45,379 nt of DNA. It comes from Actinomycetes bacterium. Lineage in GTDB: Bacteria; Actinomycetota; Actinomycetes; Mycobacteriales; Mycobacteriaceae. The stretch is taken from assembly GCA_023404955.1 (NCBI GenBank), contig JAEXZY010000157.1, positions 1 through 45,379 on the forward strand. Reading direction: 5' to 3'. The notes beneath the pieces are model-generated. The model had not been told where the DNA came from. It did not search any database and saw only the letters and a list, made by a program, of their open reading frames with translations. Position 1 is the stretch's first letter. Each line of letters starts with the position of its first letter. Of this stretch, positions 23,613-32,547 are shown in pieces. A program made the translations under genes and the position numbers.

Positions 23613-24325
23613 ACGCCGAAGAGCGGCGGCAGCGCGAGGACCATCACCAGCCCCCAGAAGAAATGCGTCAGCATCGGGGCGAGCACTCCCCCGGTCGCGC
23701 GGCGCTCCAGCGCGCACACGGTGCCGAGGACGATCGCCGCGAAGCCGAGCATGGGGTTGCCGGTGGTCGCAGCGGTGGCGATCACGTACAGCACGGTCGA
23801 CACCAGCACCGGCCGGTACTTCCACAGCGCGGTGTACAGCGCGCCGCGGAAGAACATCTCCTCGGCCAGTCCGTTGATCACCGTGATGAACGCGATGACC
23901 CACAACGGCGCGGTGTTGACATACTCCAGCACGCTGGTGATGTAGTCGCGTACCGGCGGGATTTGCCGAGCCACCAGCGCACCGACGACGAAAATCGCGC
24001 CGAGGCCGAGTCCGACACCGGTGCCGGTGATGACGGGACGCTGGTTGCGGCCGCGGAAGCTGACGTGCCCCCAATGCAGCGGGCCCGACAGGAACGCCCC
24101 GATCGCCCACACCGCAGCCAGCGCCAGCGTGAGCCACACGAACGAGCTGTCTCCGGGCGGACGGCTCAGTGAGTACCCGAGCAGCGCGGCGCCGATCAGC
24201 AGGAACACCCCGACGACGAACTTGCGTCGGGTGATCATCGACGGCGGCTCGTTGAAAGCAGGCGCCTTGGTCCGCGCGATCTGCTTGATCTCGCCGGACA
24301 GCGGGGTGTGCTCTGAGCTGTTCAC
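23609..24325 (-). CDS. CPBP-family intramembrane metalloprotease (Rv1140-like)
   Basis: 238 residues with a 35-residue cytoplasmic N-terminus and about six to seven helices. The Abi/CAAX motif NGLAEEMFFRGALY supplies the Glu-Glu-x3-Arg active site; a later His in LAPMLTHFFWG matches the metal-binding histidine of the family, while the middle motif (usually FxxxH) is not obvious. These enzymes cleave within membranes; the target here is unknown. It is coupled to the upstream epimerase-like gene by an ATGA overlap. Confidence 0.85.
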   Translation of the reverse strand: MNSSEHTPLSGEIKQIARTKAPAFNEPPSMITRRKFVVGVFLLIGAALLGYSLSRPPGDSSFVWLTLALAAVWAIGAFLSGPLHWGHVSFRGRNQRPVITGTGVGLGLGAIFVVGALVARQIPPVRDYITSVLEYVNTAPLWVIAFITVINGLAEEMFFRGALYTALWKYRPVLVSTVLYVIATAATTGNPMLGFAAIVLGTVCALERRATGGVLAPMLTHFFWGLVMVLALPPLFGV

Positions 24326-25473
24326 GCAGTACTCCCTCTGGGCACCAGTCCGATCACGTGGTCGAGACCGGTGCGGACGGCAGCGGCAACGGGCTTGGGC
24401 ACCAGACCGATCAGTCCGAGAACCGGCTGGACGGCGTGGGGGGTCACGGTGCAGGCGAGCTGGCGCAACCGCAACGCGTCCCCGCCGGCCCAGTCCGGAT
24501 CGGTGTCGGCGAGGTGATGAGGGTCGGCGAGGCGGTCCACCGGCCGGCGCGACGGGCTGGTGACGGCCGTCCGCATGGCGTCCTCGATCGACGTCAGGCC
24601 GCCCGGCGGATCGGGCACCAGCCCGGCGAGCCCGTCCTGGGTGGCCATCATCGGGAAGTCCAGCGACTCGATGAGGTCACCGGCCAATCCGCCGGGCACC
24701 GGCAGGATCGCACCGCTGACCTTGGACACCAGGCCGGTGTCGACGCCGAAGACGGGGACCGGAGTCCGCCAGATGCCGGCGATGCGCGCATAGGTGCGCA
24801 ACAGATCCCCGTAGGTGGTGGTCTCGGGTCCGCGGATGTCGTAGGAGCCGGCGGGGACCGTCTCGTCGGCGGCCGCGACCAGGTAGTACAGCACGTCGCG
24901 AATCGAGATCGGGTCGATCGGGTTGGCCGACCAGTCGGGCATCGGCAGCAGCAGGAACCGGTCTGCGACATAGCGCAACATCTCGAAGGACGTCGACCCG
25001 GCGCCCAGCACGATCGCCGCGCCGAGCCACACCACGTCGGGTCCGCCCTCGACCTGCAGAGCGTGGGCAACCTCGGCACGGCTGGCCAGGTGCTCGGACA
25101 GCGGTCCGCCGTCAGGTGCCTGAGGCACGAACCCGCCGAGGTAGACGATACGGCGCACCCCAGCGGCCTTGGCCGCTTTCGCGACGTTGGCAGCAGCCTC
25201 GTTGTCGGCCTCCCGGAAGCCGGGCTGGCCGATGCCGTGCACCAGGTAGTAGACGACGTCGACCGGTCCGGCTTCGTCGAACGCCCGCCGCGCCGACTCC
25301 GCGTCGCCTGCATCCAACTCGACCGCCGAAACGCGGTCGTAGTAGCCGAAATCACGCAGCCTCTCGGGGTGGCGGCTGACCGCGACGACGTCGTTGCCGC
25401 CGGCCAGCAGCGCCGTGATGAGACGCGAGCCGATGTAACCGCTCGCTCCGGTGACCAGGGTCCGATTACTCAC
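24322..25473 (-). CDS. NAD(P)-binding epimerase-like protein (atypical SDR)
   Basis: 383 residues from GTG at 25473 (TTG at 25491 is less likely). The Rossmann motif TGASGYIGSRL comes right at the start, with VAVSRHPERL indicating NADP preference, then VVYYLVHGIGQPGF in place of the catalytic Tyr-x3-Lys of classic SDRs. This matches the YbjT/complex I NDUFA9-like atypical SDRs, some of which do not catalyse. The C-terminal 90 residues contain Pro-rich segments and a weakly hydrophobic stretch. It is the middle gene of a likely three-gene operon. Confidence 0.8.
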   Translation of the reverse strand: MSNRTLVTGASGYIGSRLITALLAGGNDVVAVSRHPERLRDFGYYDRVSAVELDAGDAESARRAFDEAGPVDVVYYLVHGIGQPGFREADNEAAANVAKAAKAAGVRRIVYLGGFVPQAPDGGPLSEHLASRAEVAHALQVEGGPDVVWLGAAIVLGAGSTSFEMLRYVADRFLLLPMPDWSANPIDPISIRDVLYYLVAAADETVPAGSYDIRGPETTTYGDLLRTYARIAGIWRTPVPVFGVDTGLVSKVSGAILPVPGGLAGDLIESLDFPMMATQDGLAGLVPDPPGGLTSIEDAMRTAVTSPSRRPVDRLADPHHLADTDPDWAGGDALRLRQLACTVTPHAVQPVLGLIGLVPKPVAAAVRTGLDHVIGLVPRGSTA

Positions 25474-25514
25474 GGTTGCCCTGTACCCCAACCATCGGCA
25501 AGTCAGACCCGGTG

Positions 25515-26054
25515 TCAGACGTTGCCTGTGTCACTGCCTGCGTCGCGGTGCAGCTTGACCAGCTCCTGGTACAGCAACGCGTTGGTCCGCAGGCCGTCCT
25601 TCTCGGCGTCGCTGAGCTCGCGCCGCACCTTGGCGGGCACTCCGGCGACCATCTGCCCGGGCGCGATCTGCGCGCCCTGCGACACCACCGCCCCGGCCGC
25701 GATCAGACAGCCGGCGCCGATGGTCGCCCCGTTGAGGACCACGGCACCCATCCCGATCAGGGCGTCGTCTCCGATCGTGCAGCCGTGCAGCACCGCGTTG
25801 TGCCCGACGGTCACACCGGTGCCGATGCGCGCAGGGAAACCGGGGTCGACGTGGATCGTCACGTTGTCCTGGACGTTGCTGCCGGCCCCGATCTCGATGT
25901 CCTCGGTCTCCGCGCGCAGCGTGGCGCCGTACCAGACGCTGGCGCCCTCGGCGAGGATGACCCGGCCGACGAGGGTGGAGTTCGGTGCGGCCCAACTCTG
26001 CGGGTGCAGCTGCGGCGCGTGCCCGGCGATGGGAAGGATCAGTGGCTCCGGCAT
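25515..26054 (-). CDS. Gamma-carbonic-anhydrase-like hexapeptide protein
   Basis: 179 residues forming a left-handed beta helix of hexapeptide repeats. The three zinc histidines of gamma carbonic anhydrases are visible: one in NVTIHVDP and two in VGHNAVLHGC. The C-terminal helix begins at PAKVRREL. Members are carbonic anhydrases or close relatives such as PaaY and YrdA, some acting on CoA thioesters. TACGAT (26061-26066, minus strand) ends six bases before the ATG, giving a leaderless mRNA. Length is typical. Confidence 0.92.
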   Translation of the reverse strand: MPEPLILPIAGHAPQLHPQSWAAPNSTLVGRVILAEGASVWYGATLRAETEDIEIGAGSNVQDNVTIHVDPGFPARIGTGVTVGHNAVLHGCTIGDDALIGMGAVVLNGATIGAGCLIAAGAVVSQGAQIAPGQMVAGVPAKVRRELSDAEKDGLRTNALLYQELVKLHRDAGSDTGNV

Positions 26055-26111
26055 GGCGCCATCGTAGGGTCGGCTGCCCCGCTCTCAGCGGGCGCGTGCG
26101 ATCCTCTCGAC

Positions 26112-27035
26112 GTGACTGCCTCCGACGCGACCGCGACCCCCTCGGCCCTGCAGATCGTCGACGGCGTCGATCTGACCGGTAAGACCATCGTGATCACCGG
26201 CGCCACGTCGGGCTTGGGCCGGGAGTCGGCGCGATGCCTGGCACACACCGGCGCGCGTGTCGTGCTGACTGGCCGCGACACCGCAGCGCTCGCCGGCACG
26301 GAGGCGTGGGTGCGCGAGCAGGTGCCGCAGGCGCTGACGGCCACGGTGCATCTGGACCTCACGTCACTTGCGTCGGTGACCGCGGCCGCCGCACAGATCA
26401 GCGACCTCACTCCGGCCGTGCACGTGCTGATGAACAACGCCGGCGTGATGTTCACGCCGTACGGGCGGACGGTCGACGGCTTCGAGATGCAGTTCGGCAC
26501 CAATCACCTGGGTCATTTCGAGCTGACCCGCTCGCTGCTGCCCGCCCTGGTCGCCGCAGATGGGGCTCGCGTGGTGAATCTGTCCTCGGAGGGCCACCGG
26601 TTGGGAGACGTCGACCTCGACGACCCCAACTGGGAGCGCCGCGACTACGACAAGTTCACCGCGTACGGCGCCTCGAAGACCGCCAACGTGCTGCACGCAG
26701 TCGAACTGGACCGACGGCTGCGCGACAGTGGGGTGCGCGCCTACGCGGTGCACCCCGGCATCGTCGCCACGTCACTCGCCCGGCACATGGACGAACAGGA
26801 TTTCGCCGATCTGACCGAGCGTGGCCGCACCAACCGGCGGTTCACCACGGCCGAGTACGGCGCCGCGACGCAGGTGTGGGCCGCCGTCAGCGCGGAGGTG
26901 ACCGACCTGGGCGGTGTGTACCTGTCCGACTGCGGGGCCGCCGAGGCCGCGCCGTATGCCGTCGACGATGCCCGTGCTCTCGCGCTGTGGCAGCTTTCCG
27001 AGGCTCTCTGCACGCCCGTCGTCGGCGCACGATAA
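26112..27035 (+). CDS. SDR-family oxidoreductase (retinol dehydrogenase/WWOX-like)
   Basis: 307 residues from GTG at 26112. TGATSGLG, VLTGRDTAAL, LDLTSLASV, MNNAGVM, FGTNHLGHFELT, catalytic Ser in VVNLSSEGHR, and Tyr-x3-Lys in TAYGASKTAN are all in place; VHPGIVAT follows. The Arg in LTGRD suggests NADPH. This group acts on lipophilic alcohols and ketones; the substrate is unknown. It is divergent from the gamma-CA gene across 57 bp. Confidence 0.9.
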   Translation: MTASDATATPSALQIVDGVDLTGKTIVITGATSGLGRESARCLAHTGARVVLTGRDTAALAGTEAWVREQVPQALTATVHLDLTSLASVTAAAAQISDLTPAVHVLMNNAGVMFTPYGRTVDGFEMQFGTNHLGHFELTRSLLPALVAADGARVVNLSSEGHRLGDVDLDDPNWERRDYDKFTAYGASKTANVLHAVELDRRLRDSGVRAYAVHPGIVATSLARHMDEQDFADLTERGRTNRRFTTAEYGAATQVWAAVSAEVTDLGGVYLSDCGAAEAAPYAVDDARALALWQLSEALCTPVVGAR

Positions 27036-27156
27036 CCGCTGCTCAGCGGCCGTTCTGTAACGGTTCACCGAGCGACCGCGACACATTCTCGACTTGGTGG
27101 TGACCCAAGCGTGCCCTTAGCATGCCAAGCGACCTGACGAGCATGAGGAGCAGAAC

Positions 27157-27897
27157 GTGAAGACCCGCCCCAGCAAGGCCATCGGCATCGCTGCGAGTGC
27201 CGCCGCGATCGCCCTGTCGGTTCCGCTGGCTGTGACCGCATCCGCCGAGCCGACGACGACGACCGTGACGGCCGAGATCCCCGACCCGCAGGGCAAGTGC
27301 GATCCGTTCAAGCAAGCGGTGCCGAACTGGAAGAGCCTGGCCAATCTGCCCGTCAGCAAGGTGCTGGCCAGTATCCCGGACATCAGCTCGTTCAACGCCG
27401 CGGTTTCGGGCCAGTTGAACCCGGCCGTCAACATCGATCCGGTGCTCGACAACGGCCCGTTCGTGGTGTTCGCGCCCACCAACGAGGCGTTCGCGGAACT
27501 GCCGCCCGAGCAGCAGGAGATGCTGCGTACCGATCCGGCGGCGCTGACCAGCCTGCTGTACTACCACACGTTCCTCGGCCTGCTCGGTCCCGATGACGTG
27601 AAGGGTCAGCGGCCCACCCAGGAGGGCACCGAGATCGAAGTCACCGGTTCTGCCGATGATCTGAAGGTCAACGAGACGACCAAGGTCGTGTGCGGTGGCA
27701 TCCAGGCTCAGAACGCGCGGATCTACCTGGTCGATCACGTCCTGAACCCGGCGGATGCGCCGGCCGCGAAGACGCCCACGTCGACCAGTACCTCTGCGAC
27801 GTCGGAGACTCCGGCGACGACGCCGGTCACCACGCCCGCGACGCCGCTGCCGGCCGAGACGCCGACGACCCCGGCCGCAGAAGCCCCGATCGGTTAG
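27157..27897 (+). CDS. Secreted fasciclin (FAS1) domain protein
   Basis: 246 residues, GTG start with GAGGAG about seven bases upstream. A signal peptide (KTRPSKAIGIAASAAAIAL, cleavage likely after TASA near 30) has no lipobox Cys, so the protein is secreted or wall-associated, not a lipoprotein. A FAS1 domain (about 60-200) has PVLDNGPFVVFAPTNEAF and IYLVDHVLNP. The last 45 residues are Thr/Ser/Pro/Ala-rich, a likely O-mannosylated tail. MPT70 and MPT83 of M. tuberculosis are relatives. Adhesion is the usual role of FAS1 domains. Confidence 0.9.
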   Translation: MKTRPSKAIGIAASAAAIALSVPLAVTASAEPTTTTVTAEIPDPQGKCDPFKQAVPNWKSLANLPVSKVLASIPDISSFNAAVSGQLNPAVNIDPVLDNGPFVVFAPTNEAFAELPPEQQEMLRTDPAALTSLLYYHTFLGLLGPDDVKGQRPTQEGTEIEVTGSADDLKVNETTKVVCGGIQAQNARIYLVDHVLNPADAPAAKTPTSTSTSATSETPATTPVTTPATPLPAETPTTPAAEAPIG

Positions 27898-27906
27898 CTT
27901 CACGCG

Positions 27907-27953
27907 AATCGGGCGCGCTCTCCGACGATCTCCGTCGGAAAGCGCGCCCGATT
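27907..27953. terminator. Strong bidirectional terminator hairpin
   Basis: AATCGGGCGCGCT (27907-27919) pairs perfectly with AGCGCGCCCGATT (27941-27953), and inside it CCGAC pairs with GTCGG. It lies 9 bp after the fasciclin stop and 6 bp before the convergent acyl-CoA dehydrogenase stop. Confidence 0.88.
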
Positions 27954-27959
27954 TGTGCG

Positions 27960-29102
27960 TTACAGCCCGAGATCGCGGCCAATGATCTCTTTCATGATCT
28001 CGGTCGTACCGCCGAAGATCGTCATGATGCGCCCGTCGACGTAGTCACGGCAGACGCGGTACTCCATCATCCAGCCGTAGCCACCGTGCAGCTGCAGGCA
28101 CTGGTCGACCACCTTCTTGGCGACCTCGGTCGCCCACCACTTCGCCTTCGCGGCTTCGACCGCGGTCAGTTCGCCGTCGACGACCGCTTGCAGGCACCGG
28201 TCCACGTACTGCTCGGTGACGTCGAGCTCGGTGTCCATCTCCGCCAGCAGGAACCGGTTGTGCTGGAAGCTGCCGATCGGCTGGCCGAACGCCTTGCGAT
28301 CCTTGGCGTATTGCAGTGTCTGCCGCCAGGTTTCACGCGCGCCGGCGATCGCGGAGATCGCGATGGACAACCGCTCCGAGGGCAGGTTCTGCATCAGGTG
28401 GTAGAAGCCGCGCCCCTCCTTGCCGAGGATGTTGGCATTCGGCACCCGCACGTTCTCGAAATGCAGCTCGGCGGTGTCCTGGGCGTGCATCCCCATCTTG
28501 TCGAGCTTGCGGCCGCGGGTGAACCCGGGCATGTCCCGCTCGACCACGAACAGCGTGAAACCCTTGTGACCCGCCTCGGGATCAGTGCGGGTCACGACGA
28601 CGACGAGATCGCTGTTGATGCCTGAGGAGATGAAGGTCTTGGACCCGTTCAGAATCCAGTCGTCCCCGTCGCGCACAGCCGAGGTGCGGATGCCGGCGAG
28701 GTCGCTGCCCGCGCCCGGCTCGGTCATCGCAACCGCGATGATCGTCTCGCCGCTCGTGATCCCCGGGAGCCACCGCTCCTTCTGCTCGTCGTTGGTCAGG
28801 TCCTTGAAGTACGGCCCGACGACGTCGTTGTGCAGGCTCAGCCCGGGCGCCGGCACGCCGGCCTTCGCGATCTCCTCGTCGATGATCGCGTTGAACCGGA
28901 AGTCATCGGTGCCGCCGCCGCCGTACTCCTCGGGCATGTTGAACCCGATCAGCCCGTGCTTGCCCGCCGCGACGTAGGCCGACCGGTCGATGATGCGATC
29001 GGCCTCCCACTTCTCGGCGTTGGGCACGAGTTCGCTCTCGATGTATCCGCGCACGGTGTCGCGGAACGCCTCGTGCTCGGCTTCGTAGATGGTGCGCTTC
29101 AT
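27960..29102 (-). CDS. Acyl-CoA dehydrogenase (FadE type)
   Basis: 380 residues from ATG at 29102. The FAD and substrate motifs AMTEPGAGSDLAG (near 125-137) and NGSKTFISSG are present. The C-terminal IFGGTTEIMKEIIGRDLGL has Gly where medium-chain enzymes place the catalytic Glu, but PSERLSIAIS at about 241-250 carries Glu243 in the position used by long-chain and isovaleryl-type enzymes. It should therefore be an active dehydrogenase of long or branched acyl-CoAs. The hydratase gene precedes it in the operon by 10 bp, under the thiolase promoter. Confidence 0.92.
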   Translation of the reverse strand: MKRTIYEAEHEAFRDTVRGYIESELVPNAEKWEADRIIDRSAYVAAGKHGLIGFNMPEEYGGGGTDDFRFNAIIDEEIAKAGVPAPGLSLHNDVVGPYFKDLTNDEQKERWLPGITSGETIIAVAMTEPGAGSDLAGIRTSAVRDGDDWILNGSKTFISSGINSDLVVVVTRTDPEAGHKGFTLFVVERDMPGFTRGRKLDKMGMHAQDTAELHFENVRVPNANILGKEGRGFYHLMQNLPSERLSIAISAIAGARETWRQTLQYAKDRKAFGQPIGSFQHNRFLLAEMDTELDVTEQYVDRCLQAVVDGELTAVEAAKAKWWATEVAKKVVDQCLQLHGGYGWMMEYRVCRDYVDGRIMTIFGGTTEIMKEIIGRDLGL

Positions 29103-29112
29103 ATCGACTCCC

Positions 29113-29955
29113 TTATCTGGCTTTCCAGACCGGCTGACGCTTCTGCGCGAAAGCGAGCGGCCCTTCCATTGCGTCTTCGGAGCTGAACACGACAACCGCT
29201 TCGCGCATGGTGCGCGTCCAGCCGGATTCCTCATCGGTGACGACGCCGTCGTCGGCGCCGCGGGCGACCCGCTTGCTGGCCTGAACGGCCAGCGGGGCGT
29301 TGACGGTGATGCGCTCGGCCAGCGCGAGCGCGGCATCGAGCGCGGTGCCGTCGGGCACGACCTCGTTGACCAGTCCCCAGCGCTGCGCATCGGCCGCACT
29401 GATCGGCTCACCGGTGAGCATCATCTGCATCGCGACCTTGCGCGGGATCTGCTCGACGATCCGGAACACGCCGCCGGCGCCGGCGATCAGGCCCCGTTTC
29501 ACCTCGGGCAGACCGAATTTGGCGCTCTCCTGAGCAACGACCAGGTCACTGGCCAGTGCCAGTTCGGTGCCGCCGCCCAGCGCGGTGCCGTTGACCGCGG
29601 CGATGGTCGGCTTGTCGATGAAATGGCGGACGTAGCCGGCGAAGCCCCACTTCGGCTGGTCGGGATGGCCGATGTTCTCGCCGCGCGAGAGCGCCTTGAG
29701 ATCGGCTCCGGCACAGAAGGATTTGTCCCCCGAGCCGGTGAGCACCACAGCCCACACCTCGGGATCGTTCTGCGCCTCCTCGAGAGCGTCGCCCAAAGCG
29801 ATCGATACGGCCGAGTTGATGGCATTGCGCGCCTCGGGCCGGTTGATCGTGATGACCATGACGTTGCCGCGCCGCTCGACCAGCGCGCCGCTCGACGACG
29901 ACGCAGGAGGAGTCGAGCCATCGGACCCCGGCTCGCTCGACTCCGCAGAGGTCAC
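29113..29955 (-). CDS. Enoyl-CoA hydratase (crotonase family)
   Basis: 280 residues from GTG at 29955, which overlaps the thiolase stop (GTGA). A Ser/Gly/Pro-rich, poorly conserved N-terminus of about 25 residues precedes MVITINRPEARNAIN, the oxyanion segment KSFCAGADLKAL and NGTALGGGTELALASDLVVA. KFGLPEVKRGLIAGAGG supplies the Glu of the hydratase active site. It hydrates trans-2-enoyl-CoA made by the neighbouring dehydrogenase. A shorter start within the Ser-rich stretch is possible, but the coupling overlap favours this one. Confidence 0.9.
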   Translation of the reverse strand: MTSAESSEPGSDGSTPPASSSSGALVERRGNVMVITINRPEARNAINSAVSIALGDALEEAQNDPEVWAVVLTGSGDKSFCAGADLKALSRGENIGHPDQPKWGFAGYVRHFIDKPTIAAVNGTALGGGTELALASDLVVAQESAKFGLPEVKRGLIAGAGGVFRIVEQIPRKVAMQMMLTGEPISAADAQRWGLVNEVVPDGTALDAALALAERITVNAPLAVQASKRVARGADDGVVTDEESGWTRTMREAVVVFSSEDAMEGPLAFAQKRQPVWKAR

Positions 29956-31097
29956 AGCAGCTCCAGGATGGTGGCGTTGGCCTGGCCGCCGCCCTCGCAC
30001 ATGGTCTGCAGACCGTACTGAATCCCGTTGTCGCGCATGTGGTACAGCAGCGTGGTCATGATCCGGGCACCGGAGCCGCCGAGCGGGTGGCCCAGTGCGA
30101 TCGCGCCGCCGTTGGGGTTGAGCTTCTTCTCATCGGCGCCGATGTCCTTCAGCCACGCCATCGGCACAGGGGCGAACGCCTCGTTGACTTCGAACGCGCC
30201 GATCTGGTCGATCGAGAGCCCGGAACGCTTCAGCGCCTTTTGCGTCGCCGGGATCGGCGCGGTCAGCATGATCACCGGGTCGGCACCCGCCAGCACCGCG
30301 GTGTGCACCTTGGCCAGCGGCTTGAGGCCGAGCTCGTTGGCCTTCTCGGCCGACATGAACAGCAGTGCCGCCGACCCGTCGGAGATCTGAGAGCTGTTGC
30401 CGGCGTGGATCACTCCGTCTTCGCGGAACGCGGGCTTGAGCTGCCCCATCTTCTCCAGCGTCGTGCCGCGGCGGATGCCCTCGTCCTTGAGCACCGGGTT
30501 GCCGTCCTGGTCCTTGATCGCCACGATCTGGTCGTCGAACGCGCCGGAATCCTGTGCGGCAGCGGCCTTCTCGTGCGAGTCGAGGGAGAACTGGTCGAGA
30601 TCGGTGCGGCTGAGGCCCCACTGCTCGGCGATCATCTCGGCGCCGATGCCCTGGTTCGGGGTCTGGCTGTAGCGCTCCTTGAACCGTGCCGGGTACGGGT
30701 TGCCGCCACCGGCCAGCGACGAGCCCATCGGGGTGCGCGACATCGACTCGACGCCGCCGGCGACGACGACGTCGTAATGCCCGGCCACCACGCCGGCCGC
30801 GGCGAAGTGCACCGACTGCTGGCTCGAGCCGCACTGCCGGTCCACGGTCACCCCGGGCACCGACTCCGGCCATCCGGCCGTGAGCAGCGCGGTGCGGGCG
30901 ATGTCGAGTGCCTGCTCACCGGCCTGCATGACGCAGCCCCAGATGACGTCGTCGACCAGCGCCGGGTCGACCCCGGCCCGCTCGACGAGACCGTTGAGCA
31001 CCTGCGCGGAGAGCTCGGCCGGATGAACTCCGGACAGACCCCCGTTGCGCTTGCCGACGGGAGATCGCACTGCCTCGACGATGACGGCTTCAGGCAT
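29952..31097 (-). CDS. Acetyl-CoA C-acyltransferase (thiolase)
   Basis: 381 residues from ATG at 31097 with GGAG upstream. Catalytic Cys89 in DRQCGSSQQS, His337 in ALGHPLGGSGAR and Cys367 in CEGGGQAN form the complete thiolase triad. The N-terminal VEAVRSPVGKRNGGLSG and internal NEAFAPVPMAW are typical of degradative mycobacterial FadA proteins. It releases acetyl-CoA from 3-oxoacyl-CoA. It is the first gene of the thiolase-hydratase-dehydrogenase operon and has its own promoter, after the CoA-transferase gene. Confidence 0.93.
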   Translation of the reverse strand: MPEAVIVEAVRSPVGKRNGGLSGVHPAELSAQVLNGLVERAGVDPALVDDVIWGCVMQAGEQALDIARTALLTAGWPESVPGVTVDRQCGSSQQSVHFAAAGVVAGHYDVVVAGGVESMSRTPMGSSLAGGGNPYPARFKERYSQTPNQGIGAEMIAEQWGLSRTDLDQFSLDSHEKAAAAQDSGAFDDQIVAIKDQDGNPVLKDEGIRRGTTLEKMGQLKPAFREDGVIHAGNSSQISDGSAALLFMSAEKANELGLKPLAKVHTAVLAGADPVIMLTAPIPATQKALKRSGLSIDQIGAFEVNEAFAPVPMAWLKDIGADEKKLNPNGGAIALGHPLGGSGARIMTTLLYHMRDNGIQYGLQTMCEGGGQANATILELL

Positions 31098-31129
31098 GGA
31101 AGACACTCCTTCATTGGATGGGTATTGCG

Positions 31130-31159
31130 AAAGTAAACGAACAAGGTTTACTAGGTCAA
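31130..31159 (-). promoter_or_regulatory. Thiolase operon promoter with operator between -35 and -10
   Basis: Read on the minus strand, TTGACC (31159-31154) and TACTTT (31135-31130) are separated by 18 bp, a good sigma-A promoter about 26 bp before the ATG. The spacer carries AGTAAAC-N7-GTTTACT (31132-31152), a perfect 7-bp inverted repeat that reaches into the -10 element, the classic place for a repressor. The neighbouring FadR-type regulator is the obvious candidate. Confidence 0.7.
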
Positions 31160-31164
31160 CTTGC

Positions 31165-32469
31165 TCACGCGTGGCGCGCGGCGCGGTCTGCCGCATCGAT
31201 CAAATCGTCCCGGAACAGCGGGTGTGCGATCGCGGCGAGCGCGTGGCCGCGCTCCCGCACCGTCAGCCCCTCGAGCTCCGCGGCGCCGTACTCGGTGACG
31301 ATGACGTCGACGTGGTGGCGGGGTGTCGTGATGACCGCGCCGGAGGGGAACTGCGCGACGATGCGGGAGTGCGTGACGCCGTCACGCTCGAACGTCGAGG
31401 GCAGGCAGATCAGCGAGCGGTCGGACAGCTCGAGGCCGACGCCGGCGACGAAGTCCTCGGCTCCGCCGATCCCGCTGAACTGTTCGTCGCCGATCGTGTC
31501 GGCCACCACCTGGCCGTGCACGTCGACGGCCAGCGCGCCGTTGATGGAGATCATGTCGGTGTTGGCCGCGATCACCTCCGGCGCGTTGACCACCTCGACG
31601 GGCAGGAACGCGACGCCGGGATTGCCGTCGAGCCAGGCGTAGAGGTCGGGCGATCCCATCGCGAACGTCGTGACGCTGACGCCGTCGTACTGACCTTTGC
31701 GCGCGTTGGTGACCTTGCCCGCCTGGTGCAGACGCATGCATCCATCCGTGAACATCTCGCTGTGCAGCCCGAAGTCGCCGGCCTCTCCGTCGGCGAGCAG
31801 CCCGGCGATCTGGCTGGGGATCGCGCCGATGCCGGTCTGCAGCGTGGCCCCGGAGCGGATGAATCCGACAGCGTGCCGGGCGATCGCCGTGTCGGTGTCG
31901 GTGGGCGCCGCGCTGGGCAGTGCGAGCGGCGGCTCGGTCGAGGGAATCAGCACGTCGATCTCGTCCACGTGCACTGCGTGGCGGTGCCGCTCCCCCAACC
32001 CGGTGGTGCGCGGGAACGCCGCGGATGCCTCGACGATCAGCAGCCGGTCCGGATCCGATCCGGCGCGGTGCAATTCGGCGACGGTGGCACCGGCGTGCAG
32101 CGACAGCGAACACCAGCCGTCGGCATCCGGCGGCGTCGCGACCGTGGCCATCACGCGGGGTCGTTGACGTTCCAGCAGCGGCCCGAACCGCCGGAAATCG
32201 GCGGGCATGAAGTCGACATCGGCACCGGAGTCGCGCAGCGCGCGTTCGAGCGGACCGTAGAACCCCGACAGATACCGGACCCCTGCGCGGGAGAACAGCT
32301 CGGTGCCCACGGCCAGCAGCGCGCCGTACACCCGTAGATCCGTCCAGTCGGTACGCGCGCCCAGCGCCCGCAGGAACGCCGGCGGCTGTCCCGGTCCGAG
32401 CGGAATGCCCAGCGTGTCGGCGGGGCGCAGACGCTCAGCAGCCCGCTCGGCGGTCAGTTCCTCCGGCAT
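31165..32469 (-). CDS. Acetyl-CoA hydrolase/CoA-transferase family protein
   Basis: 434 residues with two CoA-transferase domains. SGATLQTGIGAIPSQIAGLLADG is in the centre, MISINGALAVDVHGQVVAD and FSGIGGAEDFVAG follow, and VIVTEYGAAELEGLTVRERGHALAAIAHP marks the AcetylCoA_hyd_C end. Relatives include 4-hydroxybutyrate and succinyl-CoA:acetate CoA-transferases, which move CoA between short acids. In this cluster it would activate a carboxylic acid by taking CoA from acetyl-CoA or succinyl-CoA (inference). It is divergent from the regulator gene. Confidence 0.88.
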   Translation of the reverse strand: MPEELTAERAAERLRPADTLGIPLGPGQPPAFLRALGARTDWTDLRVYGALLAVGTELFSRAGVRYLSGFYGPLERALRDSGADVDFMPADFRRFGPLLERQRPRVMATVATPPDADGWCSLSLHAGATVAELHRAGSDPDRLLIVEASAAFPRTTGLGERHRHAVHVDEIDVLIPSTEPPLALPSAAPTDTDTAIARHAVGFIRSGATLQTGIGAIPSQIAGLLADGEAGDFGLHSEMFTDGCMRLHQAGKVTNARKGQYDGVSVTTFAMGSPDLYAWLDGNPGVAFLPVEVVNAPEVIAANTDMISINGALAVDVHGQVVADTIGDEQFSGIGGAEDFVAGVGLELSDRSLICLPSTFERDGVTHSRIVAQFPSGAVITTPRHHVDVIVTEYGAAELEGLTVRERGHALAAIAHPLFRDDLIDAADRAARHA

Positions 32470-32547
32470 GCCGATACCCTGCCATGCAGGTCAGTGCGTC
32501 CGACGGACAAACACCGAACGTTTCCGAACCCGGTTCCCCGCGATCGA

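Noticed and set aside
27755..27985. Arg/Pro-rich repeat-like frame at the end of the fasciclin gene
   Set aside because: A frame-shifted reading of the Thr/Pro/Ala-rich tail, not a separate gene or a repeat protein.
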